From: Macrostomum hystrix
Lineage: Eukaryota; Platyhelminthes; Macrostomidae
NCBI GenBank assembly: GCA_950097015.1
Contig: CATNEN010000007.1
Location: forward strand, 12,277,001-12,341,000
Direction of reading: 5' to 3'
DNA length: 64,000 bases
Part shown: piece after piece, positions 30,680-43,205 of the stretch
How positions within the stretch are numbered: position 1 is the stretch's first letter
Layout: the number at the start of each line of letters is the position of its first letter
Notes under the pieces: model-generated
The model's input: the letters and a program-made list of their open reading frames with translations, nothing else
Told to the model about the DNA's origin: nothing
The model's database searches: none
Position numbers and translations under genes: made by a program

Positions 30680-31510
30680 ATGGAGATCGACCTGCCGCTT
30701 TACTCGCCGGGCCTGCAGTCCGTCTGCAACTCGAGCTTCGACAGCCTGCCCGGCGGCTCCTTCAGGCTGCCACCTTGCCACTCCGCCGCCATCTCGGTCA
30801 CCGACGACCGCATCAGCACGGTCGACTCGTGTTCCGTTGTCAAGTGCGAGGACGAGGACTTCCTGAAAGACATCCTGGACCTGCCGGACAGCCTGTCGCC
30901 ACCGGACAGCGGGTGCCACACCGGCCAATCCACACCGGCTTACCGCTGTGACTTCTCGCTCGCCCTATCCTCGCCACCATCGTCGCCGCTAGACGAAGCC
31001 GACGAGGAGTTCGACGCCGCGTCGCTGTCGCTGCTGTCGGCAGCTGCCACCGGCCCAATGGGGCAGACCGAACCGGCGGAGGGCGAAAACGAAGATGATG
31101 ACGACGATGACGATGATGACGAAGAAGAAGACTGCAGCACGGCAGCCTCGGTGGCCGGCTCAGTCGGCATTTCTGACTACGAACTGGTGACGCTGAGCAT
31201 CAAGGACCTCAATGCGCGCCTCCGCCACCTGCCTAAATCGCGGGTGCTGCAGCTGAAGCACCGCCGGCGGACGCTGAAGAATCGCCAGTACGCGCACGTC
31301 TGCCGACTGCGCAGGCAGAAAACGCAGGCCGAGCTTGCCACCGAGAGCGTCGGCATGGCGCGCCAGATCGCCAGCCTCCGCCAGCAGCTGGAGCGGACCA
31401 GCCGCGAGCGGGACCTCTACCGGGACGAGCTGCGCCGGGTTCAGCAGCACCTGCTCCATCAGCGGCATCTGCCGCCCTTCAGCGACAGTCCGAGCGCGCA
31501 GCTGCTCTGA
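30680..31510 (+). CDS. Maf-family bZIP transcription factor, single exon
   Basis: 276-aa intronless DNA-binding protein. The C-terminal third has the Maf extended homology region (DYELVTLSIKDLNARLRHLP, where Maf has LV..SVRELN..LR) followed by the basic region RRTLKNRQYAHVCRLRRQ, which keeps the RRTLKNR and YAxxCR Maf residues. A leucine-zipper-like coiled coil follows (IASLRQQLERTSRERDLYRDEL). The N-terminal two thirds is acidic and Ser/Pro-rich with an Asp/Glu run (EDDDDDDDDDEEED), like the transactivation region of large Maf/Nrl proteins. The large-Maf group is inferred; a paralogue with divergent zipper is possible. AATAAA at 31576-31581 lies 66 bases after the stop. Confidence 0.88.
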   Translation: MEIDLPLYSPGLQSVCNSSFDSLPGGSFRLPPCHSAAISVTDDRISTVDSCSVVKCEDEDFLKDILDLPDSLSPPDSGCHTGQSTPAYRCDFSLALSSPPSSPLDEADEEFDAASLSLLSAAATGPMGQTEPAEGENEDDDDDDDDDEEEDCSTAASVAGSVGISDYELVTLSIKDLNARLRHLPKSRVLQLKHRRRTLKNRQYAHVCRLRRQKTQAELATESVGMARQIASLRQQLERTSRERDLYRDELRRVQQHLLHQRHLPPFSDSPSAQLL

Positions 31511-31575
31511 CCGCCGCCCGCCCGCCCTCGCCCCGACTTCCCTGACTCTTCAAATCCGGACTAACGACTGCTGGC

Positions 31576-31581
31576 AATAAA
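31576..31581 (+). other. Maf polyadenylation signal AATAAA
   Basis: Canonical hexamer 66 bases after the stop codon of the Maf-type gene. Confidence 0.55.
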
Positions 31582-33830
31582 TCCCGACTTTCCGTCAGTT
31601 TGAAGATCGGAACTGGCGACTAGCGCAGCCCGACTGGAGCCGCCCGAGATGGCTGCGCCTTCCGCCCCCCATTCTGCACTCAGCTCCGCCTCCCAGCGGC
31701 CCCATCGAATTCGCCTGAACTTGACCGGACCGGACCGACCGCTGCCCCGCTGCCGCCTTCTCTGGTGCCCGGGTTCCTATCAAGCAACTCCCTGACAATG
31801 TCTGCGCCTGTGATTTCCGCTTGTCTTCCCCCCAGACCCAACTCCTTAAGCCGAGTTTGTGCATTTTACTTTTCGAACTGAGATCATTGTTAATGAGAGG
31901 CCGCGGTCATCCGTCGGTGGCCCCGACTCTCGCAGCCGCTGCTCTGCAGCCCTGCGCGCCGTCCTCTGCACGGGACCGCCGCTCCTCCGCCAGCTCAGGA
32001 ATATTAGGGAGCAATGCCTTCAGCCCCAGATTCCGGTCCGCGCTTCTCCCCTACCCGCCGCCCGCTGTCGGAGCTCCCGGCACTGGGCGCGACATCCTGC
32101 GGCCGCACCTTAGCCTCAAGCACCGGCCCATCCGAGGTTTATCGGGTGAAGCCGGTGCGTTGCTGAGACGGTCGTGGGTTCGCGCCTCGTGCCCGGGTTC
32201 GGTCTCTGTCGAGCGTCGCTGCGCGAGGCGGCAGCCGGAGACGGAGGCGCTGCGACCCCGACTCCCGCCACCGCTGCGGCAGTCAGTACCGCTTCCGTCC
32301 TTCCGACTCTGTCGGAGTTCGGGTGTCGGTAATCCGACTGCTCCGGTCATTGGGGTCAAAGCCCTACCAAAACTCGGCTTGTCCGAATCCCTCGACGCGC
32401 TCAGAGACGCCGTGGCGAGCAGTTCTGGGAGAGCGCGACAGTGATCGGGGACTGGGCAAGGCTGGACAGAAGATTTAGTTCGCTGATTTGTTTGTCAGCC
32501 GAGGCGGAGTGAGCGGCCGGGACTTGTGCGGGGAGCCGCCAGTGCCGCGGCAGCTGCTGTTCTGTAGTGCTTTTGTCCTTGGCTAGCCTGACCAAGCTGT
32601 AAAGATCTAATCACCTGTGCATATGGAAGCAACCTGCCTTATAGCTAGTGTTAATTCGTCCCATCGCAGAGCATATTCTGAAAAAAACAACGCACTCGCC
32701 CGGTTAGCGAAAGCGGCAGATGCCCTCCGCTGCCGCCTCTTCCACGCGAGTTCATTTGGCCGCCCGCATTATAGGCAATACGATGAATAATGCTTATTTA
32801 AACAAATACAGACTTTCTCTCTCCAAGTGTTCCTGTTTGGCATTCACAAACTGCTGGTTTGCTGTTCTTGCTCATTTTCTGAGCTGTTGGGACTGTTGGG
32901 AGGCACCCAGTCTGAGGCGATTTCATATCAGCACGGAGGCACTGGTGCAGGTGTACCTGTCCTGTCTGCCTGGTTCACATATCTAAGCTGCGTGAGCAGT
33001 TGGAGTGCATCTGCACCGATACCAAGTCAGCTCAGGCGCCGTGCCTGCGCCCTGGGTGGACTTTCAACCCGGCCCCAGAGTGTTTTTTGCTCTGTAACAG
33101 CCGATTGCATCACAGGCTTGTGCCACTGCACCGGGCCAGCCCAGATAAGCCCTGCTCAGTGCTCCAGCTCGCAGACATGCGGCCAGCCTGTGTTCTCCAA
33201 CCCCAACAAGCCTTGTGCCGGTGGAAAGTTTACAGCAATTGTTACACTTTCACTGCTGCACTTCCATGTGACACGCTGGCTCGCCTGCTTAAGTGCCGAG
33301 CACTTTCTAAGACCGCGGCGATGCTTGAGCACCCCACTGGGAGCCGATCCGACACAATTTTCTTCTGACTTTTTCATTTCTTCTCTGAATTTCCCTTCAA
33401 TTTCTTCCCTTACCGAGCACACAGGTCTTAGCGCTTTTCCGCACCAACAACCACAATTTGGCCCCGACACAATTCCTTCCTCACTTCACAGTTCCCACTT
33501 ACCGTGGACTTCCGATCCCGAAAGTCGCGCGGGCGGGTCGTTCTCTGCGCTGCCGCTCGGCCGCCCCCCGCCCCGCTGCGCGGGCAGCAGCGGGCAGGGA
33601 GAGGGTGGAGAGCCGGACCTCCGCGGGACAGCTGCAGCTCCTCCCCCGGTGGGTCCAACTCCTCACACCCGCTCACTTCCTTCCCCGACAGTGTCCTTTC
33701 TGGGCTACAGCGGCATTCGCGATTCCAAGTGCAGAATTTATTGTTATTAACAACCCACCCAGCAACCCACTCATCGCTCTGCTCACTGGTTGACCACGCA
33801 CGGCAAATCCCTTGCTCACAACTTCGAACT
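31582..33830. other. GC-rich region without a recognised gene
   Basis: Open frames of 207 aa (31821-32444, +) and 307 aa (32827-33750, +) exist but show low-complexity, frame-independent composition and no family match. A tRNA-like stretch ggtgcgttgctgagacggtc followed by gtgggttcgcgcc lies near 32153 and could be a degenerate SINE. Confidence 0.35.
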
Positions 33831-33835
33831 CATTC

Positions 33836-34155
33836 ACACAGGCTCATTCACTCACTCACACTAGCCTCACTCAGTCCCTCACTCACTCACTCACACTAGC
33901 CTCACTCACTCACTCACTCACTCATTCACTCACTCACTCACTCACTCACTCACTCACTCACTCACTCACTCACTCACTCACATTCACTCACTCACTCACT
34001 CACTCACTCACTCACTCACTCACTCACTCACTCACTCACTCACTCACACACTCACACACTCACATTCACTCACTCACTCACTCACTCACATTCACTCACT
34101 CACTCACTCACTCACATTCACTCACTCACTCACTCACTCACTCACTCACTCACAG
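33836..34155. repeat. (CTCA)n microsatellite
   Basis: About 320 bases of CTCA/CACT tetranucleotide with interruptions CTCACATT and CTCACACA, the former recurring in several places. Confidence 0.97.
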
Positions 34156-35600
34156 TGGCGTGGCATTTGAGCTGAACTTTTCCCAATTCAATATAGTTGG
34201 GTTGGGCAAGTTACCTCTTTCCCAACAAGATCCTGCACCCGCTGTTGCAAGGAACTTTCCAGCACCTGCTCCTGGCCAACTTCTTCCCCTCTGCCCCATT
34301 GTCTTGGCCACTTCGATCCCCGCCTTGCCACTCTGCTTAACTCTCACGCAGTTTGAGCTCGTATTTGTGCTCCGCCAGAGCTCATTGAGCCGATTGTCCA
34401 AGAACTTACAAAGGCGAGCTCACCTCCCTTTGTGCCTTCTCTACTCCCAGTTCAGTCTACGCCAAAACAGGCCACAAATGCGCCCACCTGGAAGCAAGCA
34501 AGCAAGGTGCTTCCAGTGCATTCAAATGCCTCTAAGCAATGCCCGCCTTAGCCGGCCCGTCGCACCTGCGCAAGAACGTGACTTTCCGTCTCCCAGGCGA
34601 GTTTCAGCAGCGATTCTACGGCAGATAAGACTGCGGAATTTGCTTGGAGCATGCTGGGGCCGTGGAACACGCGCTGACAACATGGCAGCTGGCGATTGCA
34701 CTCACTTGTGACAGAAAGCAATGTGTGTTCTGGACAATACTCTCAACGGACTACTACTCGTGATAGAAGTAGCCAGTATCAGTTTTTTGTTTTTTTCTGG
34801 ACATTCTTAGAAATACTGACTATACGAGTAAACTGACTATACTGACTATACGACTGACTCGTAAATTTGAATCGCCAGTATAAGCAAATGATGTTTCATA
34901 GAAAACAGTTTCCTGACATACATAACACAGGCTTATTAGTTATGCGCAAATTGGCACTCTGCAAGAACAAAATTCTCCTCTGGACCAATCAGATCAGTTG
35001 GCGACCGTGTTTGTCACGTGACCGCGTACTTGCGCCTGAGGTAGGTGGAGTAGGACGCGATCTCCAGGTCGCCTGCAATTTTTGGCTGCTGCCAGGCGGC
35101 TACCCGCGAGTCTGGAAGGTGCGGGGAGAGGGTGCCGCGTTCCACTTTCTCCAGATTCTAATTCTCCTTGAAACTCCTCTATGCAGGCGAAATATTCGGT
35201 CACTAGGTGAGGTGTCAGTTCAGCGATCCTCAATGATCAATGGCGAAGCATTTCTCCCGAAATACCCAAAAACTGTCCCCTCGCTGGCTGAGAGGCGGCC
35301 AGCTGGTCCAAGCGGGGAAGCGGGATTTCGAAGAGAACCAGTTTGGGCCGGCCCCCGGCCATATTTTACGACTCGCGGCAGGAAAGGCGACAGGCGTAAA
35401 GAAATGTTCAGGGCGAAATGCACATTGGGAGCCGCTACCTTTTCTGACTCGGAAAAAGTGCTTTTGCAAGCTGTTCCCTCTGCGAGCCAGCCGAGCTGCG
35501 ACAGATTTGAGTAGTGGGGGTGGGGATGGGACTCAAACAGCTACTCCCAAATATGGCTTCCTCAGGCCTCCTTTTCAGGATATTTTGCGATTGTGGGAAG
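34156..35600. other. Intergenic, no gene recognised
   Basis: Mixed composition. Open frames here (for example 34867-35514) have no family match and no good splice context. A short tactgactatacga repeat lies at about 34815-34850. Confidence 0.35.
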
Positions 35601-35604
35601 TAGA

Positions 35605-36712
35605 CTGATTCACGATTGTGAGTAGCCCTCAGAGTGAGCAGTGTCACGATTGTGAGTAGCTTTCAGTGTGAGCAGTGTCACGATTGTGAGTAGCCCTCAG
35701 AGTGAGCAGTGTCACGATTGTGAGTAGCCCTCAGAGTGAGCAGTGTCACGATTGTGAGTACCCCTCAGAGTGAGCAGTGTCACGATTGTGAGTAGCCCTC
35801 AGAGTGAGCAGTGTCACGATTGTGAGTAGCCCTCAGAGTGAGCAGTGTCACGATTGTGAGTAGCTTTCAGTGTGAGCAGTGTCACGATTGTGAGTAGCCC
35901 TCAGAGTGAGCAGTGTCACGATTGTGAGTAGCCCTCACAGTGAGCAGTGTCACGATTGTGAGTAGCCCTCAGAGTGAGCAGTGTCACGATTGTGAGTAGC
36001 TTTCAGTGTGAGCAGTGTCACGATTGTGAGTAGCCCTCAGAGTGAGCAGTGTCACGATTGTGAGTAGCCCTCAGAGTGAGCAGTGTCACGATTGTGAGTA
36101 GCCCTCAGAGTGAGCAGTGTCACGATTGTGAGTAGCTTTCAGTGTGAGCAGTGTCACGATTGTGAGTAGCCCTCAGAGTGAGCAGTGTCACGATTGTGAG
36201 TAGCCCTCACAGTGAGCAGTGTCACGATTGTGAGTAGCCCTCAGAGTGAGCAGTGTCACGATTGTGAGTAGCTTTCAGTGTGAGCAGTGTCACGATTGTG
36301 AGTAGCCCTCAGAGTGAGCAGTGTCACGATTGTGAGTAGCCCTCAGAGTGAGCAGTGTCACGATTGTGAGTAGCCCTCAGAGTGAGCAGTGTCACGATTG
36401 TGAGTAGCTTTCAGTGTGAGCAGTGTCACGATTGTGAGTAGCCCTCAGAGTGAGCAGTGTCACGATTGTGAGTAGCTTTCAGTGTGAGCAGTGTCACGAT
36501 TGTGAGTAGCCCTCAGTGTGAGCAGTGTCACGATTGTGAGTAGCCCTCAGAGTGAGCAGTGTCACGATTGTGAGTAGCCCTCAGTGTGAGCAGTGTCACG
36601 ATTGTGAGTAGCTTTCAGTGTGAGCAGTGTCACGATTGTGAGTAGCTTTCAGTGTGAGCAGTGTCACGATTGTGAGTAGCCCTCAGAGTGAGCAGTGTCA
36701 TTATTGTGAGCA
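35605..36712. repeat. Minisatellite, 34-bp unit, with higher-order structure
   Basis: About 32 copies of a unit with gtgtcacgattgtgagtagc followed by ccctcagagtgagca. A variant half-unit, ctttcagtgtgagca, recurs every third to fourth copy, so blocks of 3-4 units were themselves duplicated. Every unit carries GTGAGT. Confidence 0.96.
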
Positions 36713-37190
36713 TACGGGGTCGGCTGTTCGTCATAGCTAATTTCCAAGCTACTGCCTATTAAAGTGCATTTCTGACATGGCTCTAACTTCAATTTATATC
36801 CCCATCCTCATCGAAAAAATGATAATCACCCATGAATGGTAATTAAAAGTGGCCGATTCCCCATATAAATAATGGGGATCATGGCAGAAGCAAGATCCCT
36901 CAAACCCTGCTTCCTCTAACCTTACGGGTTCGTTCCCTCACTCAAAGTGCATCAGGACTTGCTTTTTACTGCACTTTTAGCCGCATTGCTCTCTCTGAGC
37001 GCCAGAATTCCCATCGCCTCCGGGGGGGCCACAGCTCCCAGGCCCACCGAGCTCCGCAGCGCCCTGAAATCCTGCCGGCTCTGGAGAGGCCTGAGCACGA
37101 AATTTGAGGATCACGGATGCGGAAGGGGAGACGCATCAGGCAGGCTAAAGATATCCCCCGAGCCCCTCAGCAATTTTTTGCTCGTCTCTT
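36713..37190. other. 3' flank of the coiled-coil gene
   Basis: AT-rich at first, GC-rich near 37000. No gene recognised. Later exons of the minus-strand coiled-coil gene cannot be excluded. Confidence 0.3.
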
Positions 37191-38984
37191 TCAGCACTGA
37201 TTTAGCAATTCGGAGCGGCAGCTTCCCGATCTCCCCAATACCGGCACAGAATAAAGTGCATTTGGCACTGTCACATCATACGGCTCTCTGAGCACGTGGA
37301 GCAGGCCATCTTTCATCTCACCGGCATCCAGCATGCGCAGGGCCCGCCCGCGGTCATCGGTGCAGTTCAGCCGGCGCACCTCGTCGGTCAGGCGGCGCCT
37401 CAGCCGCTTCTCCTCCTCGTAGAGCCGTCTGTAGTGGCTGCAGTCGCCCGCCAGACGGTCCCGCTCAGCTGCCAAACCCAGGCAGGCTCGTCGCAGGCCG
37501 TCCAGATCCTCCTTGAGTTGAGGGTGATTGCGTGCATTTTCTGAGACTTTCAAATTTTTCTCTGACATTTCTGAGGCTCAGGTGGGAAAATCAATGCTCG
37601 TCAAATAGGCTCACCGTGCTGAATGCGGTCCGCCACAGACCGGACTGCCAGCCGCTGCGGCCCTCCGAGTACCGGTGGTTGCACACTGGCCGGTGCTGCG
37701 GTCTGTCTGCGCCACTGAAATCCTTGGATATGCCAAGAGGCGCTTCATCTTGCAGCTTCCGCCCGCAGTCTGCCAGCTCTGAAGAATTTAGCCGCCGCCG
37801 CCAAGAATAATCCGGGTCACCATCGGCAGCGCCGCCTTCGTCCTCAAAAGACGGTGCGGCATTTGCCGACACAGCCAGCCGTCCTTGAGCCACTTCCAGC
37901 TGCGCCCGCAAGTCGGCTAATTCGGCTCGGGCCGCCGAGAGCGCCGACTCAGCCAAATCTGCGCGCCGACGCTCGCTGTCAACTGCAGCCGTCAACTCCG
38001 CTGCCACCGCCTCTCCACCATCAGCGGACTCCCCGCTGACAGACTTTACCGGTGGTGATGGCGGCTGCGCCGCTGCATCCGCACTGGCGGCAGGGACAGC
38101 TGCGGCTTGCAGTGACCGACCGGCCGCCTCCGCCCGCTCCAGCCGCTCGAAGATGGCTGCCAGCTGCTCCGCGGATGGTCGCGACAGTGGCTGTGGCAGT
38201 TCGCGACTCGACGGAGCTTCCAGTGTCGCGGAGGCGCGAGCGGCCTCGCAGCTGGCCATGCGCTCTCGCAGCTCATCAACCAGCCGGCCGCGCTCCTCCG
38301 CCAGCGATGCCGCTGCCTGGCAGTCTTCGCGCAGGCCAGCGAGGCGGGCCTCGGCGCAGGCCAGCTTCTCCTGCAGCCGGATGTTGGCGTCGCGCAGCTC
38401 GCGCAGTCGTCCGGCCCCGTCGCGCCTGCCCGCGGTCAGCTCGTCCCAGGCGCGCTCGCTCTCGGCGGAGGCTGCTGCCGCCTCGGCCAGACTGGCCCGC
38501 AGCCGCTCCGCCTCGGCGCGCCGTTCGCCGGCTTCGAGTTGCTCGCGGGACAGCGCCTGGCGCAGGCTGGCCGCCTCCAGCTTGGCGGCCTCCAGGCTCA
38601 GCGACACCTTCGTCAGTGCCTCACGGGCTGCCGAGTCCTCCTCGGCGTGACTGGTCTGCAGCTGCCGCAGCTCCTCATCGCGGCGGGCTGCTTCCGCCTC
38701 GTTTCGGCGGCGCAGCAGCTCCATCTGGGCGCGGTGCTGCTCCGCCTCTTCCTTTGCGGCGGTGGTTACCGCAACGGACGCCGCCAGAGACTCCTCTAGC
38801 TGCTGGATCCTGGACTGCTGCCTGGAAGTCCGGTTTCGTGCTCAGTTTGCAGTCTCATTTGTTGCTTGGCCCATAGACAAAACCTGGCAGTCACTCACCT
38901 GGCCGCCTGCGCCTTCAGCTTCTCTCGTTTCCTTCGCTCCCTGGCCAGCTGGTCCGCCGGCTCGACCGCTGCGCCCGTTGTCAT
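37191..38984 (-). CDS. Coiled-coil protein of unknown function
   Basis: Minus-strand exons 38984-38899, 38821-37615, 37511-37191, joined in frame, 537 aa. It starts MTTGAAVEPADQLARERR. From about residue 15 to 200 it is nearly continuous heptad-like coiled coil rich in Ala, Glu, Arg and Leu (RELRDANIRLQEKLACAEAR). A Pro/Ala/Ser linker interrupts, coiled coil resumes (RRRADLAESALSAARAELAD), then a non-coiled acidic/basic part (DPDYSWRRRLNSSE), and a last exon with another coiled coil (EDLDGLRRACLGLAAERDRL). I do not recognise a specific family; golgin, centrosomal or Rab-effector-like proteins have such composition. The exon 3 acceptor (caag at 37512-37515) was chosen for phase, and the C-terminus is uncertain. 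Confidence 0.7.
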
Positions 38985-39636
38985 GGAAACGGATAAAGAA
39001 GAAAATAATTAATCAAACACTCAAGAAACGCCCTTATTACCTGTTCGGCTTGGAGTCAAACTCTTCTCCACTTTTTGCGCCTGCTCAGTTGAGCTTGAGC
39101 TGTTTTACTTCGACCCTGTGCGGAGTATTCTGCTGCAAGCGCCGGCACCCACCGCACAGCTGAGCTGCCTCTACTCACCACGCCTCGGCTTATCACAGCT
39201 CAGACCCAGTGGGGTTGAGGTCTGAGTGTCTACTTTTTTTCCTGATTTCTTTTCACTTTTTTCTTGTATTTTATTCTACTTTCAGCGAGGGCGGCGTGAA
39301 TGAAGAGAGGGATAGAAGTTGAGAGGCGGGGAGCATGTACGCATGTGGGGCGTGCAATCTCGCGGAGACTTGCTTGTGCCTTTGATAAGGTTCTCAGTTT
39401 TGCTATTCCGCAGTGAGGCTCTGGCCAAGGGAACAGGCGGCCTGGTGAGCCCCCGCCTGTTGGTTATTAGCTAACTGGATGGGTCCGATTTCACGCACCT
39501 GAAGAAGGAAGTCAAATGCATGCAGCAGTGGAGTGGAGAAAGCAAGTTGGAAAGGTGAACCTGTTTTAACACCTCACTGCACAGGGCCAGGTTAGGTGTC
39601 TATTTTTACATGGCGATTCTTACCTTTGGAAGGAGG
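38985..39636. other. 5' flank of the coiled-coil gene
   Basis: Probable promoter side of the minus-strand coiled-coil gene. No other gene seen. Confidence 0.35.
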
Positions 39637-42362
39637 CTAGACTCTAAGGAGGGTAGACTCTAAGGAGGGTAGACTCTAAGGAGGGTAGACTCTAAGGAGG
39701 GTAGACTCTAAGGAGGGTAGACTCTAAGGAGGGTAGACTCTAAGGAGGGTAGACTCTAAGGAGGGTAGACTCTAAGGAGGGTAGACTCTACGGAGGGTAG
39801 ACTCTAAGGAGGGTAGACTCTAAGGAGGGTAGACTCTACGGAGGGTAGGCTCTAAGGAGGGTAGACTCTAAGGAAGGTAGACTCTAAGGAGGGTAGACTC
39901 TAAGGAGGGTAGACTCTAAGGAGGGTAGGCTCTAAGGAAGGTAGACTCTAAGGAGCTAGGGTAGACTCTACGGAGGGTAGACTCTAAGGAGGGTAGACTC
40001 TACGGAGGGTAGACTCTAAGGAGGGTAGACTCTAAGGAAGGTAGACTCTAAGGAGGGTAGACTCTAAGGAAGGTAGACTCTACGGAGGGTAGACTCTAAG
40101 GAGGGTAGACTCTACGGAGGGTAGACTCTACGGAGGGTAGACTCTAAGGAGGGTAGACTCTAAGGAAGGTAGACTCTAAGGAGGGTAGGCTCTACGGAGG
40201 GTAGACTCTAAGGAGGGTAGACTCTAAGGAGGGTAGGCTCTAAGGAAGGTAGACTCTAAGGAGCTAGGGTAGACTCTACGGAGGGTAGGCTCTAAGGAGG
40301 GTAGACTCTAAGGAGCTAGGGTAGACTCTACGGAGGGTAGACTCTAAGGAGGGTAGACTCTACGGAGGGTAGACTCTAAGGAGGGTAGACTCTACGGAGG
40401 GTAGACTCTAAGGAGGGTAGACTCTAAGGAGGGTAGACTCTAAGGAAGGTAGACTCTAAGGAGGGTAGGCTCTACGGAGGGTAGACTCTAAGGAGGGTAG
40501 ACTCTAAGGAGGGTAGACTCTAAGGAGGGTAGGCTCTAAGGAAGGTAGACTCTAAGGAGCTAGGGTAGACTCTACGGAGGGTAGGCTCTAAGGAGGGTAG
40601 ACTCTAAGGAGCTAGGGTAGACTCTACGGAGGGTAGACTCTAAGGAGGGTAGACTCTACGGAGGGTAGACTCTAAGGAGGGTAGACTCTAAGGAGGGCAG
40701 ACTCTAAGGAGGGCAGACTCTAAGGAGGGTAGACTCTAAGGAGGGTAGACTCTAAGGAGGGTAGGCTCTAAGGAAGGTAGACTCTAAGGAGCTAGGGTAG
40801 ACTCTACGGAGGGTAGACTCTAAGGAGGGTAGACTCTACGGAGGGTAGACTCTAAGGAGGGTAGACTCTAAGGAGGGCAGACTCTAAGGAGGGCAGACTC
40901 TAAGGAGGGTAGACTCTAAGGAGGGTAGACTCTAAGGAGGGTAGACTCTAAGGAGGGTAGACTCTAAGGATGGTAGTCTCTAAGGAGGGTAGACTCTAAG
41001 GAGGGCAGACTCTACGGAGGGTAGACTCTAAGGAGGGTAGACTCTAAGGAGGGTAGACTCTACGGAGGGTAGGCTCTAAGGAGGGTAGACTCTAAGGAGG
41101 GCAGACTCTAAGGAGGGTAGGCTCTACGGAGGGTAGACTCTAAGGAGGGTAGACTCTAAGGAGGGTAGACTCTAAGGAGGGTAGGCTCTAAGGAAGGTAG
41201 ACTCTAAGGAGGGTAGACTCTAAGGAGGGTAGGCTCTAAGGAAGGTAGACTCTAAGGAGCTAGGGTAGACTCTACGGAGGGTAGACTCTACGGAGGGTAG
41301 ACTCTAAGGAGGGTAGACTCTACGGAGGGTAGACTCTAAGGAGGGTAGACTCTAAGGAGGGCAGACTCTAAGGAGGGCAGACTCTAAGGAGGGTAGACTC
41401 TAAGGAGGGTAGACTCTAAGGAGGGTAGGCTCTAAGGAAGGTAGACTCTAAGGAGCTAGGGTAGACTCTACGGAGGGTAGACTCTAAGGAGGGTAGACTC
41501 TACGGAGGGTAGACTCTAAGGAGGGTAGACTCTAAGGAGGGCAGACTCTAAGGAGGGCAGACTCTAAGGAGGGTAGACTCTAAGGAGGGTAGACTCTAAG
41601 GAGGGTAGACTCTAAGGAGGGTAGACTCTAAGGATGGTAGTCTCTAAGGAGGGTAGACTCTAAGGAGGGCAGACTCTACGGAGGGTAGACTCTAAGGAGG
41701 GTAGACTCTAAGGAGGGTAGACTCTACGGAGGGTAGGCTCTAAGGAGGGTAGACTCTAAGGAGGGCAGACTCTAAGGAGGGTAGGCTCTACGGAGGGTAG
41801 ACTCTAAGGAGGGTAGACTCTAAGGAGGGTAGACTCTAAGGAGGGTAGGCTCTAAGGAAGGTAGACTCTAAGGAGGGTAGGCTCTAAGGAAGGTAGACTC
41901 TAGGGAGCTAGGGTAGACTCTACGGAGGGTAGACTCTAAGGAGGGTAGACTCTAAGGAGCTAGGGTAGACTCTACGGAGGGTAGACTCTAAGGAGGGTAG
42001 ACTCTAAGGAGGGTAGACTCTAAGGAGGGTAGGCTCTAAGGAAGGTAGACTCTAAGGAGCTAGGGTAGACTCTACGGAGGGTAGACTCTAAGGAGGGTAG
42101 ACTCTAAGGAGCTAGGGTAGACTCTACGGAGGGTAGACTCTAAGGAGGGTAGACTCTACGGAGGGTAGGCTCTAAGGAGGGTAGACTCTAAGGAGCTAGG
42201 GTAGACTCTACGGAGGGTAGACTCTAAGGAGGGTAGACTCTACGGAGGGTAGACTCTAAGGAGGGTAGACTCTAAGGAGGGCAGACTCTAAGGAGGGCAG
42301 ACTCTAAGGAGGGTAGACTCTAAGGAGGGTAGACTCTAAGGAGGGTAGACTCTAAGGAGGGC
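39637..42362. repeat. 2.7-kb minisatellite, 16-bp unit, with nested higher-order repeats
   Basis: About 170 copies of gtagactctaaggagg. Variants are aaggaagg, tctacgg, taggctc, gcagactc and an insertion variant aaggagctagg. Long runs of variants recur in the same order (for example starting near 40590, 40790, 41240 and 41450), so blocks of roughly 200-650 bp were copied as wholes. It is the largest array in the window. Confidence 0.98.
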
Positions 42363-43009
42363 GCAGGCATACGCTCACACAGCTGCCCTGACTTTCTCAT
42401 CGTCAGGCAGTGCACACTCGAACTGTGCCTTGGAGGTTGGCCCTCAAGGGCGTAAATTGCACGACAAGCCCCCAAGCCTTCTCTCCGCGGCTGCGCCCCA
42501 AATAAATGTGGCCTCGCCGTGGAATCGAACTTAGGGACTGTGGTGCGAGTGGCAAACGCGTTAACCGCTCTGCCACCGACCCCCCTAAATTAGTAATCAT
42601 TACTTCATATTTAATATATTTTACTTCATGTCCTCCAAGTGAAGGCTGCAGTGCTAATGTGTCTAAAGTAGCTAAAGTGCAAATGAAGCGTACAGCGTCT
42701 TAACTCAAATCAAATTATTTGTTTTTGTTTGAGTTCGTCTGACTCGGAGTAATCCTTTATATTTTTTTCGAGTTTTGCATAGAGATTCGCACAGCACCGG
42801 CCCGATGACTCATTTAAACAAAAAATAAGCTGTTGAAACTTTCCGCTGTTTATCTTCGTATCGAGTTCTCTGGGCTGAAACTTCCGTCACTTCGGTTTGA
42901 AACAAAAGCAAGGTTACCTTTTAATGCTAGCTATCACTTGCGAGTGCACAGACAGTATTCCCAAAATAGGATTTAAAATAACTGCGGCACACTCCTAACA
43001 AAATCCTTA
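42363..43009. other. Intergenic with a tRNA-derived SINE
   Basis: Contains the element at 42400-42588. The rest is AT-rich with no gene. Confidence 0.4.
42400..42588 (-). mobile_element. tRNA-derived SINE, second family
   Basis: On the minus strand a tRNA-like head has an A box in ggtggcagagcggttaacgc and a B box gttcgattcc about 40 bases later, followed by a GC-rich body. It has no paired acceptor stem, so it is not a functional tRNA. The head differs from the 15008-15292 family. Confidence 0.6.
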
Positions 43010-43205
43010 GAGCACTCTGCTCATAACATCTATAGAGCACTCTGCTCATAACATCTATAGAGCACTCTGCTCATAACATCTATAGAGCACTCTGCTCACA
43101 ATATCCATAGAGCACTCTGCTCATAATATCCATAGAGCACTCTGTTTTGCAAGCTCACCAGAGCACTCTGCTCACAATCTCCCCAGAGCAATCTGCTCCC
43201 AATTT
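43008..43205. repeat. Minisatellite, 25-bp unit
   Basis: About seven to eight copies of a unit with agagcactctgctcataaca, the last ones diverged (cacaatctcccc). Confidence 0.92.

Noticed and set aside
31821-32444. 207-codon frame after the Maf gene
   Set aside because: GC-rich random composition, overlapping frames on both strands, no family.
32827-34711. Frames of 307 and 299 codons around the CTCA microsatellite
   Set aside because: The second runs through the microsatellite (SLTHSLTH), and neither shows conserved motifs or splice context.
39637-42362. CRISPR-like array
   Set aside because: Directly adjoining tandem units without unique spacers, in a eukaryotic genome; the same holds for all other arrays.
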